The position numbers and the translations under genes are program-made. Under the pieces are notes generated by a model. It made no database searches and was not told where the DNA came from. It saw only the letters and a program-made list of their open reading frames with translations. Below, piece by piece: positions 12,201 to 25,683 of a DNA stretch of 64,000 bases; the first letter of the stretch is position 1, and every line of letters starts with the position of its first letter. This DNA is from Chaunax sp. Z400. Lineage: Eukaryota; Chordata; Actinopteri; Lophiiformes; Chaunacidae. The stretch lies in NCBI GenBank assembly GCA_037577475.1, contig CM075206.1, forward strand, positions 11,575,401-11,639,400. Direction: 5' to 3'.

Positions 12201-15200
12201 TTTCATGTCATGTCCTTATTTTTCTTTTACCAAAGAATGGAGACAAGTATTAACAAGCATATCAATATGTATCATACATATGTAATATGTAGGTATCGAC
12301 AAGCAGTATCAGTAAAATCCTAACAATACCATCCCTAGCTTTGACTGGTCAAATGTAAAACAAATCTTAATACATAAATCTCCAACAGCTTGATCGGTCA
12401 CGGGCAAAGGTCTGCCTTTGTGCATTATTCCAACTTTACCTTTGATCAGTTCTGCACACATGCACAAATTGAACACATACTGTAGCTTGTCAAGAACAAA
12501 ACTATTTACAGGTGGTGGTGAGAGTTGTAACTCAAACTGAAATTCAATGCACTTTAAATATACTTAAGGGTTGTTGTAAGCTTTTAACGCAAAGGAAAAC
12601 GGAAACAGAAGCATGAGAACACAGACTTAGTGTGCACCATTAATGGAAGATAGATTAACAACAGGAGATATTTTCAAGAGGGAGAAAAGAATGTGGAAAA
12701 AAGAAGCAAACACATTTGAAAACACAACAAAGTATGCAAAAAAAAAAAAAGGTGGAAAGGATGGAGTTAAACAGGCAGAGCGAGCACAGGATCCAAGTCC
12801 ACAGAGACCGTATCAGAGTACGTTTCAGTGCTCTGGTGTGACAGGCACAGACGTCAGTGATGCTACAGCACAGATGAATCCTGGGCACTCAGTGAGGAGA
12901 CGTCGCCTCATCAACAAAGCTGTGTTTCACACAAGGGCAGTTACAATGCCTACTCTGCCCAAGGACACAAGACACGCACATATCTGCGGGGACACTAGTA
13001 GACCAGGTGTAATGTTTTAATGAGGTGTAAGTGACAGCAAAAAAAAATGATTCATACACAATTGCAGACATAAAAACGCTGTGAAAATATCTGTTGGATA
13101 AAGGTATGATAAGATCTGATAAGGTCCTGTTACTTTTCCTCCGCTCAAAGCTGAAGATTGGACAAGTGTGACACAGCTTTTGCTGTTAGGGCTCCAACCC
13201 TCTGGAACATTTTACCTTACTGCCGGCCTTTTAATCATCTCTGAAAACCTACCTTTACAATATTATCCATGACTGCTAAAACTATTTTGAAATGTTCCAT
13301 GTTTATTATTTATCAATTCTATGAATTGTTTTACGTACTATTTTATTTTATTTGCCGACTGTGAATTTGATTGATTCTTTTATTCGTCCTTCTTTGTTAA
13401 GCACTTTGAAACTTGAATCCTGCACTCATGTTTATAATGTGGCAATTATTCCTGTTCCTGCATTTAAATTCATGCTAACCTAAAAAATTGAGAAGAGAGC
13501 ATGAAATGGTTTAAGTGAGACTGTCTTCTGCACATCAGGTAATTTTCACAGCTCATGTCTTTGATATTGTAACATACCATTTTTTTTTTAAATTTTGCAT
13601 GGCAGTAGTCACAGCACATATCTGACAGTGTTATTCTCCTGATCTACATCTTTTTGCGAGTGCTGAGATGGAGGTGTGGCTAATCCAGACTGCTTGGCTC
13701 TTGTCACAATTTTCATCATGAGCATAGTGCAGTTTTTATGTTTTGCTTATTCAGATGTTTCCAGCAAATTGTCTTATATTCCTGCAGCTATCAAACTTTG
13801 CAGGCAAAATTCACATCACCACTTCCTGTTTGTCTCCATGGTGATGACGACCGGTTTTCCGGCCCAGAGTGAAGCAAGTGTGTGCTGTTGCTTCATTGGA
13901 CAGGAAGTTGGTGAAGAGAGTGTGCTCTGTCAGCAGCATGGCATAGCCTTATCTCTCTGAGCAATGACAGAGGACGCAGATGACAGCCCACTGTTAGTAT
14001 TGAGAACAGTGATAAAATACAGGGTCATTTCTTAAGTGCAAGTTGTACAAGGGCAATGAAAATATTAGAGCGGAGATAAAACTCTCCAAAAGTGAGAAAG
14101 GAAAGAAGCAAGAATAATCAGGTATGCCATCAGGATATGAAGCCTGTTCATTGTCAAAGGACAACCTGAATGTGTAACTACTCACCAGTGTAAAAAGTCA
14201 CTTAAAGTGATGTGTCGGTTCTGACAAATTCCTGTTGAAATTTACTTCAGTTACTTGGTCAGTGACTACATTTTTTCCCACATATTCCTATCAAGAATCC
14301 TTCAATATCAGTATCTTCAGGCTGTGTTTGATCCAATCATCTTTCAATATTTTATACCCAACGTTTGCATGACCCACTGATACCAACATTTAAACTGGTG
14401 GATGCTAATTTATGCTTAAAGACTGGTGCTCATTTGATTCACAGGTCTGCGATCCAAATTTAAGAACTGTACATCTCATGTACTTTTGTCACAGCAAAAG
14501 AAAACAGAAATCAGTCACAGATAATGAGTATAATACAAAGACCCATTTTAACATTCCCATATCTGACCTATGGGTCACAATCTACTTACTAAAAAGAACT
14601 GTTAGCGGGTTAAGCAATGGTGCAGAGGATGACATAAGATGACAGATGATGGGCAGGTTATCAGCGAACCCGACGGGGCAACACGGGAAATGACGCTTCA
14701 GTGAGCAGTTTCCTGAACTGTCTCTAATTCAAGCCAACAATTTTACAGCCTTTTATTTTAATAGATTCACTTAATCGCAGGTGTTTAGGTGATTCACTAA
14801 ATTTCGTAATTTAAAAAAATTATGTTTCCTGAATCCATTTTACATATTGGCAGGAACACAGCCTCTGATTGGTCAACAGACTCAACCATGAATGGCTAAC
14901 AACAACTGTTTTAAAGTTTTCAACACTGAACAATAGATAATTAATGACTGAAGACATCAGTGTCAGATTTAAAATCATGAATTTATTTTACAATGTCTCC
15001 AAAAGGACACTGCACCTCTAGGCTGGACTACAAAGTGATAAGATTGCACTGCAGCCCTCATTGGACCTGCATAACTACAACAAACAAACAAACAAACAAA
15101 CAAACAAACAAGTCTCTTTTCAAATTGTTGTATCCAGAGTCAACATCTATGGTGTCCAGTGTGTCAGATATCTGCTGAGAGCTGAGCAACCTGTAACATT

Positions 15201-16825
15201 AGCTTAGCTTGTTTCCAGGTGTCCCACTTGTTTCTAACCTAGGATTCATTTAGTGGTCATCGTCCAAGAGGTTTTTACCAAAAGTCAAATTATCTGCAGA
15301 GGTCTCATCTCCACAATAAATGGACCTCTGTCTCGCCAATGCTCTTTGGTACACAGGGCATCCGGAGGGGACTGGGTGCAGAGTTTCTAATAACTTTAGC
15401 TCAGTTGTATCTCAAATAACATACGATCCAGATGTATGATGGCAAAAATCGTTCATACAGTGAAATCATATGATCTATAAAGTGATGGTAAACTAACTCG
15501 AAAGACAAAGTAGTCAGCTTGAAATGTTTTAAAGTCTGGCTATTTTGACGGCTAATGGGAAACACTGAGCAAGCTGGCAAACTTTGTTTTAAGCTTCAGA
15601 GACTCAATGCAACTTTGTTACGGACATGTGGTGCTGAGACACCTTTAAACCTGGTACGGGGATGTATTTCAACTGACAGGGATGTGAGAGTCCATCTGCC
15701 TGCTCCCGTCAATGGTGACAGGAGGCTGAGTTTTCTCAAGAGGGTGAAACAGTCGGAGGTTGCTGTCAGAACGAGAGTGGGGAGCGGAGGTGACTTAAGT
15801 GGTGAACTGGTGAGGATTTTCCTGCTATGAGACAAATCCCCAATTCGAAGCATTGACCATTACCATAGTAATTAACATGCAGGTCGAATGATGTAACTTT
15901 TGACTTTTAATTTACATCCAGGATTTAATTTGGATTGGCTAAAAATGTAGCCTGATCCATTAATTTTAGGTAGGGACTCCAATTTAATTTTTTGATGTGT
16001 TTCATATGCATTTATTTGATGATATATATTGGCACTCTAGACAGCCGTAGTATAGATACACTCAGCTAAAGGGAGATTTGCCCTTTAACAGTCAGATTGT
16101 GATAATCAAAGGTTACTTACTGCCGTAGTAAATAGTATTGAATGTGGACATGACCTTTCACTGACCATTTAACAAGGCTATGACATCACCTGACCTGTTA
16201 TGAATCCCAGTGCTATTCATAATTTTAACAATATACACATAAAAAAAGAATACAACTTATCCTAGGATCTAACTCAAGCCCTTTCAGGTGAAAATCACTA
16301 AACACACTGCAACAATGGGATCAGTATCAGGAATTAATTGGCCTGCACATGGAAAAGAATGACCACAAAACAGGGTGGGTAGAGACATAGTAGTCAGGTA
16401 TCTGCACATTTTTAAAGTCCAAATTTAATGACTTTTAAGACCTTTTTATTTCTTTTAAAATGAAAAAAACAAAACAAAAACAAAACATTACTGAGAGTTT
16501 AATTTGAATAACAGATGAAGTTCAGTGCACATTAGCTAACATAACTGCATTTTAGTCAATTAAAATAAAATAAAGTTGTAAAAAAACTGTAAAATTGTAA
16601 CTGTTGTTAATGTTTAGTCAGCCGAAGTTGTGACCCTGACTGTTTTAGGGAACTTTGCAAGTAACAAATACAATGTCAAACAGCATATGCTTCTCTATTT
16701 GACACTGCCTGACTGAGTGACCACAAGAAGTAGGTCGACAGTAATTAAATTAATAATCATCATCATTATTATGGCGCGCGCACACACACACACACACACG
16801 CAAACACACGCACACACACACACGC

Positions 16826-16866
<41 letters not shown>

Positions 16867-19800
16867 CTCACCACTTCATCTACACTCTCCACCTGCTGCT
16901 CCTCACTTTGTCCAAGGCCCCGTCGAAAGCTTTGCTGTAGTGGATGCAGAAACAGCCAAAATAGCACTGAATATCAAACAAATTAATTTATGATGTTTTA
17001 AGACTTTAATTCTGGGAAACGTGAGTATACCTTGTGTTTTAAACCAAAGGCAATGATCAGCCATTACACTTTAACTTCATATGTGACCACAGCGGTCTAT
17101 TGCCCAATGCTGTGGAGGAACTTTGACAACTTCAGCGTCAGTGGCAGCTCTAACTCCATTTTCTTACTCTGCTTTCAACCACTGTGTGGAGAGGTCAGTC
17201 ATAATGAGGCCACAGTCATGATGAAAGTGGAGCAGTGATAATTTAAAAAGACTGCTGCATATGTGTGTATGCGTGCAAATGAGTGAGACAAAGAGAAAAA
17301 TGATTGTGGGCAAATGCAACCAACTGCCCGAGTAAATTATCCCCAGCGCATATTGGTAGTCATCGCTGAATTGTGACATCTGCATTCACATGAGACACTA
17401 ACAGCCCTTTCATGTCTATTCAAGTCAGTGCCAGTGACTCAGTCACACACATGCAAGTGCTATGGAAAGGAAATGTGTGATTCTGAGTGGAAAACCAGAT
17501 GCCATAAAAACCTACAGAGTGTAAATATGTGACAAATATTATTCACTGCCAACACCTCATTACAAAAGACATACTCTTTTCCATGTTGAAACACAAAATG
17601 ACTAAGGTTGAAATAGGTAGTTGTCATCAACCGGTACACAAACCTAGACAGCTCAGCAAGTCTGTGATGAAGTCAGTGCTATAAAAGGCCAGATATTAAA
17701 GGCTATAGTGGTTTAGACTGACTGAGTCACAAACCAGCTTATGGTACTGTATATGGCCTGTCCTGCTGGTTTAATTATGATGCTCAGCAACATGTCTCAC
17801 TGCATTTGGAAAAGTATTGTGCCATGACACAGCGATTCTAAATCGAGGGATGTCCACACAAACACAAGTAGGCACCTGTATGCGTGCGTGTATGCGTGCG
17901 TGCATGCATGTATGCGTGCGTGTATGCGTGTGTGCGTGTATGCATGCGTGTATGCATGCGTGCGTGTATGCGTGCGTGCGTGTATGCGTGCGTGCGTGTA
18001 TGCGTGCGTGTATGCGTGTGTACGTGTATGCATGCGTGCGTGTATGCGTGCGTGCATGTGTGCGTGTATGCGTGCGTGCATGAAGGAGCGAACAAAATAG
18101 ATAATATTTTGTTTAAAGGTTTTTGGAGCGACACACTAGAAGTACAACATCACTCGGATAGCGTATACCTCCCCACACAGCCAATATTTCACTCTTCTAT
18201 ACTATGCAGATCTGCAGATGAATCCGGTATATAAGCTACCAGACACATTAAACGAAGCTTGAAGTTACCACACAAATGAAAGGAACAATTTAAACTACAG
18301 TAATATGGCAAAAGTAGTTTACTGCATTAAAGCTTCTTTTTTTTCCTTTTATTAATCCACCTTTATACCAAGACACCAGTGATCAGAGATCTCAGTGATC
18401 AATAATAATAAAGTCAATTGTTTATAGAACAATAAGCTGTGCTCCCTGTTCTCATTGGTAAATCAAATTATCCTCCATATAGTTTAAAAGGCAAATGTGT
18501 ATGTATGTGTGCGTGCACATGCATATAGTGTTTATATGAGTGAGCTCAATTTAGAGTTGGGCCATCTCAGGAGGACGAACTCTAAGTTAAGTCAAAATTC
18601 AATAGCTCAAATCAGCAGTTTTATTTCAGACTGCAGCAGGAAGCTCCACTGCGCTTAAGCTTTAGAAATACTTGGGTGGATGATAACACACCACTTGATC
18701 AATAATAGAGCTAAGCTACTGAGAAACAATTTGATTCAGAAGATAGTGATGCTGTTGTCATGCAACTGTAGATAACACTAGTGATGCCACTACTTGTAGT
18801 GCCACTACTGCCCGACACTGCCCAAAAGTGTTTGCATTACCAATTTACTTAGATAGTTAGTGAAGCTGCTTTCAGGGTTTAAAACATTTCCATGCTCCCA
18901 GTAATGTCACTGCAGCAAATATTGTGGGTTATTTAAGCAGCAAAACAAAAAGCTTGCTTTTCGGCAAGCTAAAAGTTGCCGCATGTGCAAAATTGAACTC
19001 AGAGTAGCCACCAGCTTTTTGTGTAGTGACAAATCGTAGATGTCAAAATGCAAAGCTGCTACACAAAATGCGTACAGGTTGGAAGAGTGAAGAGTTGTGC
19101 AGCGGTATGAACATGTTTATTTGTGCCTCAGAACATAACCACAGTGAAACTAACAGAAAATATCATTTTATTTCTCTGATTCATTACTTCTTTGTCACAA
19201 CTCCCTCTTCATTCATTGCTTTTCTCATTCAAGTAGGGTAGGAGGGGCCAACCTACAACTTAATTCTGCATTGCATAAGTGGAAAATAATTTGTGTATCT
19301 AAACTGAGATTTGGATCCACTACAAAATTTGGGCTCTTACTTACTTACTTTAACGAAAATAGGCCGGAAGCTTCCTGCTGACAACCAGTGACACCAACAA
19401 ACGAAATTGAAACATAACCTCCTTAGCAGAGGTAGTAACAAATGAGTGTTTTCACTCTATGTTTCATTGCCTCAGGGTGCGTGAACATAAGGCCCAGACT
19501 TTTCTGTTTTCCTCACACATAATCATCATGCATATTAGCTGAATAGATATTTATAGAATTCCCTCTTATGCAATCCACAGAACCAGACACAACTACTATG
19601 AGTCACACAGAGGCAGGACAGCAAAAAAACACAAAAAAAAACAGGAAAGAGGAAAGTGATCCAGGTAGACAGGATGACACAAAAAGGGGCAATGATGAAA
19701 AGAGTTAACTAATGTGAATTAGACAGCAAAGTACATTTACTGAACATTATTTGATGGAAGAATCAATATTGTGTGTGTGTTATTATAGTTGAGTGTCGGT

Positions 19801-22800
19801 TTTCATGCCGGACGATAGAAAGAAATTGTGTGTCAGTAGCCCTTTTTATGCATAGAACACAGCTGCATCTAGTGCAACATCTTACATGGGCTTTGATCAG
19901 AGCTTTGTAAACAACATGGTAAAAAACAATCATCTATCTTCTCTGTTACATGGCATTTGATCTCATTCTCTGCTCGGAGGGTAAAGAGATCCTGGACCTC
20001 GAGCGGTCTCCCCAATTTGAAGACATTTTTGGTTGACTTTCTTCTTCTTCAGCTAGTAGCTACTAACTGCCACTAGCTGTTTTGTAAGTTATCTGACTGT
20101 GGGCTGCACACATAATGCATCATCAAAAACGTCACCCCTCCTATGCTGCCTTTCCAACTTGTGTTTATACAGATGTCCCAGTTGTCTCTGCTGTCGTCTC
20201 AGAGGCAGTACAACACAGACCTCCCATTACGCCTTCATTGGTTTATACAGAACGGTGGGGCAGAATAAAGGCGCACCAGTCCTGTCTTAAACAGGCTGTG
20301 TAAATGAGGCTTGTGTGTGTTACTAATATGATGGTGACAAGTGATAGTGGTGATTTAATGACAATATCCTCTATGCCATCTAGCAGGCGCACAAGTTAAC
20401 AGGCAGTCCATACAGGCTTTTGTAATGAGGCGTTTGTTAATTATTTTATACCCACTAATTCACAGGGGATATAAACTGAGATTTTCAATGAAAAAGAGAA
20501 ACTTCACTTCGGCCACAATCCATTTCTGTAAAACCCTGAGTTATATAACCTATTCAGGCTCTGAGGGATAGAAGTACATTTCAAAGTATTTGGAATTAAT
20601 CCTAATATGGGTAAAAATGGGCTACCTGTCAGTGAAGGTTACTTTCAGCAAGCTGCCACACAGTTTTTTCCACACACAACTAAACTTCAAATCACATATA
20701 GCTTTTCTCAGCCATAGAATAATTCTGTTGATGTACACTGAATAACCTGAGCCACTTAAAGTCTCATTTATTTCTGTGCATCTCGGAACTCCATTTGACT
20801 CTTACATAACACCTTTGCTTCATTAGATAAATAGACCGGTATTATCTGTGGCTCTAAGAACAACCACACTGCAACAAGTCTGGTTTTCAGGAGGGGCCAC
20901 AGTGGAACTTTTTGACTGACAAGTCGCTGTAATTATGAGGGGTCGGGGTTATATTTTGTAGAACATGCGTGTATGTTCATGTGTTTGCATGTTGCCTTTG
21001 GAGTCTGGTTGCATTCTCAAGAATGGAAATTCATTCCTTTGCAGCGTCCTGTTATTTACAGGTGTAGGTTACAATCTCCATGCTGTAAAATAAGGCTTAG
21101 TCTTCCAAACTGCAGCCTCCAACCATCTGACAGGAACTCGGTGGCTCAACCAGGTGACCTAGCTAGCATTGTATGTTATTTTTTATGTTGCAAGTGGATG
21201 GAAAAACCTATCAAGTAAATGGAAAAACAGCAGGGGAGACAACCCAAGGCACGAGAAGAAAATGTGCTGTTCTGTGCAGTCCAAGATTCTGAACGTGAAT
21301 AACCCTTACTCCAAAAAATTGGAAAAAAAATACAATGTGATAATTAGCTAATCATTTTTGACATATACTCAATTTAAAACAGCAAAAATAACAAACTTGT
21401 TTTTTTTCCCCCACAACAGCTTCAGTGATTTTGTATGTTCATTCTGAATTTGAAGTAAGCAGCATGTTTCCATTAAGTTGGGAGAGAGGGAAACAAAAGA
21501 AAGGGAAAGTTCTTGAATCAGGGCTTCCAGTGCCATTTAATTGTATTTTGTTACCATTTCTGGAGACACAACTACATTTTATGAGTAGGTGGACCAGTAT
21601 GACTTACAAATAGACCCCATTTTCATTATCATGTATTGCGTGAAACATAAAGTTAAAAGTGATGTTGACAGTGCTTGAAAAACTCAAATAAAATATGCTT
21701 ACTCTATCACATAAAAGAGTCATAAAAGAGTGTTTTAGAGAAAGTTTTTCAAGTGTCACACTCAAATATCAGGGTCACACAGACAGAGTTAAAAAGGAAA
21801 GAGCTATTAGGCTACTCAGATCAAATCAGGCATTGTGGCGAAAATCACCAGTCTTCCCATTATTTGAATGTGCTTAGTGCATTTGGCATGTGATAGCATC
21901 TTTTTGAGGAACACAACCTGACTTTACACTGCGGTGGCCACTCACATAACCTGATGATAAGCCTAAGGCTGGTCAAGAGTATTGTTCAAGCACTTTACAA
22001 CTTGCTCTGAGTTTCTATATGAGGCTTGGAGTCTTACAGCATCATGCTAACAGATGAATGCACCAGCAGGGGAGACAAGCTAGGAACTAAAAACCAGTTG
22101 CTACCATGGTGGGGTTTACGGAAACGGTGATACTCTCCCAGTTGTGTCCTACAACACCATCACACAATCACACAATCCAGCGCTAAACTCTGCAAGGCCT
22201 GATTTGGTCCGAATGCAGGCTTACTGCTATATACAGTAGCACTTGCGGGCAATTTGTTCACTAGGATGTGTGCTTTGGATAAACTTGATTATTAATAGAT
22301 CTGGCAACTAGAGCGGGCTCTAAAATATGAAGGCCTTGGCAGAGTATGAATTTCATAATGTTTGAACACAACCTAAACTAACTTCACTGCAGTTGTTAAA
22401 GTGCAGTCATTCGGATCGAATGAAATGATTGGATGGCTCAACAGCTATAGATGTCAGATTTTTTCTTTTTTTCTGTCAGATCATTTTTGATTTATTGATT
22501 GCTGTTGGGATGTGAAGAGATTTTCTCCCAATATAACAAAGAAGCTTCTAAAATACATTACCAACCTACCTTTAAAGGGAAGGATTTGTGTGATGACTGT
22601 CTAGCTGATACATGGCTGATGTCATGTCTAATAGTGAAATCAGCTAACATGAGAAGACAATCTTTTTCAAGCATTTCAAGCAACATGCCAAAGGTGAAAG
22701 ATTAATGAGTAGTGCATAATCTTACTTTACCTCACCCCCTCAGTCTTAACACCACAAGCCAGGCGACAGTAATCTACTGACAGACTACATCTTAGGAACA

Positions 22801-23766
22801 GAATAAAAACTTTGGATCTTCAGCTGTCTTGGCCCCACATACATCAGTCTGTCTAGAGGCTGCATAATTCAGACGAAATTGAAACCAAATCAACACTGAT
22901 GCACACATACCTGGATCTGTTTTTGGACTAATCATAAATATTAATATTCATACAAAGATGGGGAATTCTGAATCAAAACCAACAAATTCCATCTCTACAG
23001 AAAAATTTGCATAAAAAAGCTATATAATGATAATGAAGATCGCAAGAGGAAAGGGATAAACATCATCTCCTTGTCTGTTATAATAATGTATGTAAAACAT
23101 TGGTAAAAGGCTTATGTCCTCAGCTAGCCAAATTTGCCCTCTCTCCAACATGAGTGTTGGCCCAGTGCAAATATTCAGCAGAGAAAGAGAAAGAGAGCAG
23201 AGAGCAAAGATAAGCTGTCCATACTGGGAAGATCTCTCATGACACAGGGCCCTAGGAGATTATCCTACATGTGCACAACAGGAAGCCAAAGACGAGTTCA
23301 CTGCTCAAACACAAACAGACACACATATTTTAGTGCTTAGATCAAAATCGTCCATACATCATGCGAATTGTAAGTGTACAACGCTTGCTAATGCAAACTT
23401 CAGTAATGATTTGCTGAACTATTTCAGCACACTTGCAGCAAGTCACAAATTTACATTGACAGTCCTGTAGCCAACAGCTGGACAGCTGTCATCAAGTATT
23501 TTCCAATCAACTGCAATAACACAAATGGTTATAGCTGACAGCAAATAAGGCTTAATGTGTCATATCAAAGGTCGAGGGAAGCATAACTGTGGATCATCAT
23601 TTAGACATTAGATGATCTGACTCACCGAATGGTTGACTCCCCACATCACCACGCTGAGTAGAGGGTCGCTGGCACGAAAGAGCTTCACTTTCTGAGCAAC
23701 GAAGTGTTTCTTCTTGGTCTTCGTTTTGCTCGCAATAGATGCGGCAATGCTGCTTGCCGAAGCCAT
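6202..23766 (-). CDS. pip4k2a: Phosphatidylinositol-5-phosphate 4-kinase type-2 alpha (5' part, exons 1-6)
   Basis: This lipid kinase phosphorylates PI5P at position 4 to make PI(4,5)P2, in cytoplasm and at endomembranes. Coding exons, in order of transcription: 23626-23766, 9359-9456, 9099-9195, 7370-7522, 6652-6798 and 6202-6240. All have GT/AG borders and consistent phase, giving 225 residues. The family normally has about 406-420, so the C-terminal half of the kinase domain lies left of the window. The N-terminus has ASKTKTKKKHFVAQKVKLF (residues 12-30), then INELSHVQIP, FRNLRERFGIDDQDF and NSLTRSAPL. The probable ATP-binding lysine (VIKTI, Lys144), the TRNVFSH motif (about 195-201) and GSTVAREASDKEK (213-225) follow. 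AQKVKLFRASDPLLSV and ARFHTSYDKRY fit the alpha paralogue; some exon-5 residues resemble beta. The ATG at 23766 sits in a good context (AAAGATGGC). Fish may carry a/b duplicates; which one this is cannot be told. Confidence 0.93.
13105..13420 (+). mobile_element. LINE (L2-like) 3' end fragment
   Basis: One frame starting at 13170 reads DTAFAVRAPTLWNILP, the typical last conserved segment of fish L2-type reverse-transcriptase ORFs. It is followed, with a stop, by KPTFTI, and then a non-coding tail with TTAAGCACTTTG, as in L2 3' UTRs. The copy is 5'-truncated and degraded, so it is not mobile. Family assignment is from motif memory, not a search. Confidence 0.65.
15081..15111 (+). repeat. (CAAA)n microsatellite
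   Basis: Nearly eight uninterrupted CAAA units in pip4k2a intron 1. Confidence 0.95.
16774..16862 (+). repeat. (CA)n/(CG) compound microsatellite
   Basis: CA-rich tract starting with GCGCGCG and carrying scattered CG and CAAA interruptions. It opens spurious frames on both strands (poly His-Thr and poly Cys-Val). Confidence 0.93.
17877..18082 (+). repeat. TGCG/TGTA minisatellite, perfectly alternating pyrimidine-purine
   Basis: About 206 bp made of TGCG, TGTA and TGCA tetramers in variable order, roughly GTGTATGCGTGC-like units. Every step alternates pyrimidine and purine with no break, so all six frames stay open and give false Arg/Cys/Ala/Val or His/Thr/Ala ORFs. It is a strong Z-DNA candidate in pip4k2a intron 1. 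Confidence 0.93.
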
Positions 23767-24720
23767 CTTTAAGTAAACGAACAGGCTACTGCTGTCTGTG
23801 CGATAATCTTGACAGTGTCTTCCCTTGAAGCTGGCTCAGTGGCCACCAGCTCACGACTCAGTAATATCAATTCTGTTCATTTAGCCAACTCGCGAATCAA
23901 GTGCCCTAATTCTTCTACACCCAATGTACCCCTCAGCTTGTCTGGAGCTATAGCCCTATCTCGACAAATAATAGAAAAGAGAGAGAAGATAAGATTTGTT
24001 ATAGCTAATACTGCTGCTCTCCTTCGTCTAACAGCTCACCGCTTCCCTCAGCCCACATCATAAGTCACCTCTCTTCCTTCCTTGACTCGTCTTGAGCTCT
24101 CACTGAGCTGGTGTTAGCATAGCCGAGAAGCTAGCAGCTAGCTAGCAAACAACCATTAATTTCGTAAAATTCATACACGTAAAAAACAGTAATAAAGTGA
24201 AGGCCTGTGACGAATGAAATTAAATTGTCACGCAGACTTAAAACAAATTATTAAAATAACACATTAATGATGTTGAATTGGTAATTAAATGGTCTTGAGC
24301 ATCAGCTCACGTTAGTTCGTCCGACCTCAGATAGTGAGCCAGCTATGCAACGTTAGCCGACTGACAGCACAAAGCACAACCGGGGACTCCGTTCAGCAGC
24401 TAGCTACCATTAGCCTGCAAGCCAACTACTAACATGAGCTAGCAGCTCTGAACTAGCAAGCAGCTCAGCCCTCCTACGCTTTTGTAGTCATTCCATAGAG
24501 ATGACAAGGATGTCACGTCATATTCTTGCCCCGTTTGAATTAGAAAAACCGAGATGTTATTTTGACGTATAGTCAGCGGGCAGTCTACTCCGTCTGCAGC
24601 ACTGAGGTTCATGTGTGCCGCTGTCATCTGACAGCTCGACGGAGGGGAGGTGACAGCCTGAGCTTTGCTGTGTCTGCTGCGCTGATTCGCTGCAACCCCC
24701 TTGCTCCGCTGGGTCTATGC
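23767..24720 (-). promoter_or_regulatory. pip4k2a 5' UTR and promoter region
   Basis: This lies directly upstream of the pip4k2a ATG. It contains GCTAGC-rich stretches (near 24130 and 24430) and a somewhat more GC- and CpG-rich patch around 24580-24720. No TATA box stands out. Exact transcription start not determined; the extent is inference from position. Confidence 0.45.
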
Positions 24721-25520
24721 TATTTGTCTGTTTTTGAATGTCAGCCTAAATTTTAATTTAGATTTCATGTCATATTGATGACTGAAAGCAAGGTAATAAA
24801 TTAATCCAAAATCTCATTTGAATATGTAGCAATCCCTGGATTACCATTTTCAGGTGGGCCACGAATGTGAGCGTGCGTGGGCGCCCGTGTTTGCAGCTCT
24901 AGAAATAATAAATGCATTGGCAGAAAAATCTGTACATCATCACAACCACCCCCATACTTGTTTAGCTTCAGTTTAGATTAATCCGGGGCTGATTTCAGGC
25001 AGCCATGATGTCCCACAAACCCAGTGGTAATGTGTTTAGAGGTCATTTGGTTTTCTGGTGCATACTGTGCGGTTTCCACTGGCACGTTGCTGTGTCAGTG
25101 CCCCTCTAGGGAGGCATCAGTGCTAGTGCTGTACTGCGGTAAAGTTGGAGAGATATTCACAGATTCGAACTTTGCGGATCAATAACTCATTCGTGAAACG
25201 TTGTAAAACACAAACAACGTATATTTCGTACCATAGTAAGGTAAACAACGAATTACAATCTCATTTTCATCAAAACAGGCTGTCCTCTAGTTTAGTCGAG
25301 TAACATTGGTGTCTGTGTGCAGCCGGCTGTCGGCCGAGTGGGCAGGGACCGTCTGCAAAGTGCAAAACGGAGAATAGACGGTACAAAAAAATGCCATAGC
25401 TTTACCACATTCACCAAAATCTTTCCACACGTCAAGTGAATATTGTTGAATTCACTACAGCGATAGGTTAGTACGGAGCCCCTAAAGTTCCATAAGGGGA
25501 ATTTTTTTTAATTTTATGCC

Positions 25521-25683
25521 CACAAGTTATTATCTTGTGGGAACAAGATAAGTATATTGTGCGCACAAGTTATTATATTGTAGGAATAAGATAAGTATCT
25601 TGTGCGCACACGTTTTCTTGTGTGCACAAGTTACTATCTTCTGGGAACAAAATAATGATCTTATGTTGTGCGCACAAGATAAT
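25521..25683. repeat. Palindromic tandem repeat, 43-bp period
   Basis: Units start at 25521, 25564 and 25607 with an exact 43-bp spacing, then a shorter and a diverged unit, ending with CACAAGATAAT at 25673. Each unit contains inverted copies of CACAAGTTATTATCTTGTG-type sequence and ends in TTGTGCG|CACAAG. Single strands could fold into repeated hairpins. The terminal-repeat character suggests remnants of a DNA transposon family, but the class is not known to me. Confidence 0.75.

Larger units (their letters stand above)
9457..23625 (-). other. pip4k2a intron 1 (about 14.2 kb)
   Basis: A long first intron with no convincing exon. It contains an L2-like LINE tail (about 13105-13420), a (CAAA)n run (15081-15111), a CA-rich microsatellite (16774-16862) and a 206-bp alternating purine-pyrimidine minisatellite (17877-18082). 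Near 16400-16480 is AT-rich sequence with TTTTTAAAG/TTTAATGACTTTTAAGACC motifs that look like a dispersed fish repeat, family unknown. Open frames here are short and show no known protein similarity that I recognise. Confidence 0.8.

Noticed and set aside
15555..15853. Overlapping 91- and 85-codon ORFs on opposite strands
   Set aside because: No similarity that I recognise and no splice or promoter context; probably chance in intron 1.
17797..18234. Several overlapping ORFs of 70-116 codons on both strands
   Set aside because: They are produced by the alternating TGCG/TGTA minisatellite, which contains no stop codon in any frame.
25521..25683. CRISPR-like array
   Set aside because: The 43-bp units are contiguous and palindromic without unique spacers, and the host is a vertebrate.
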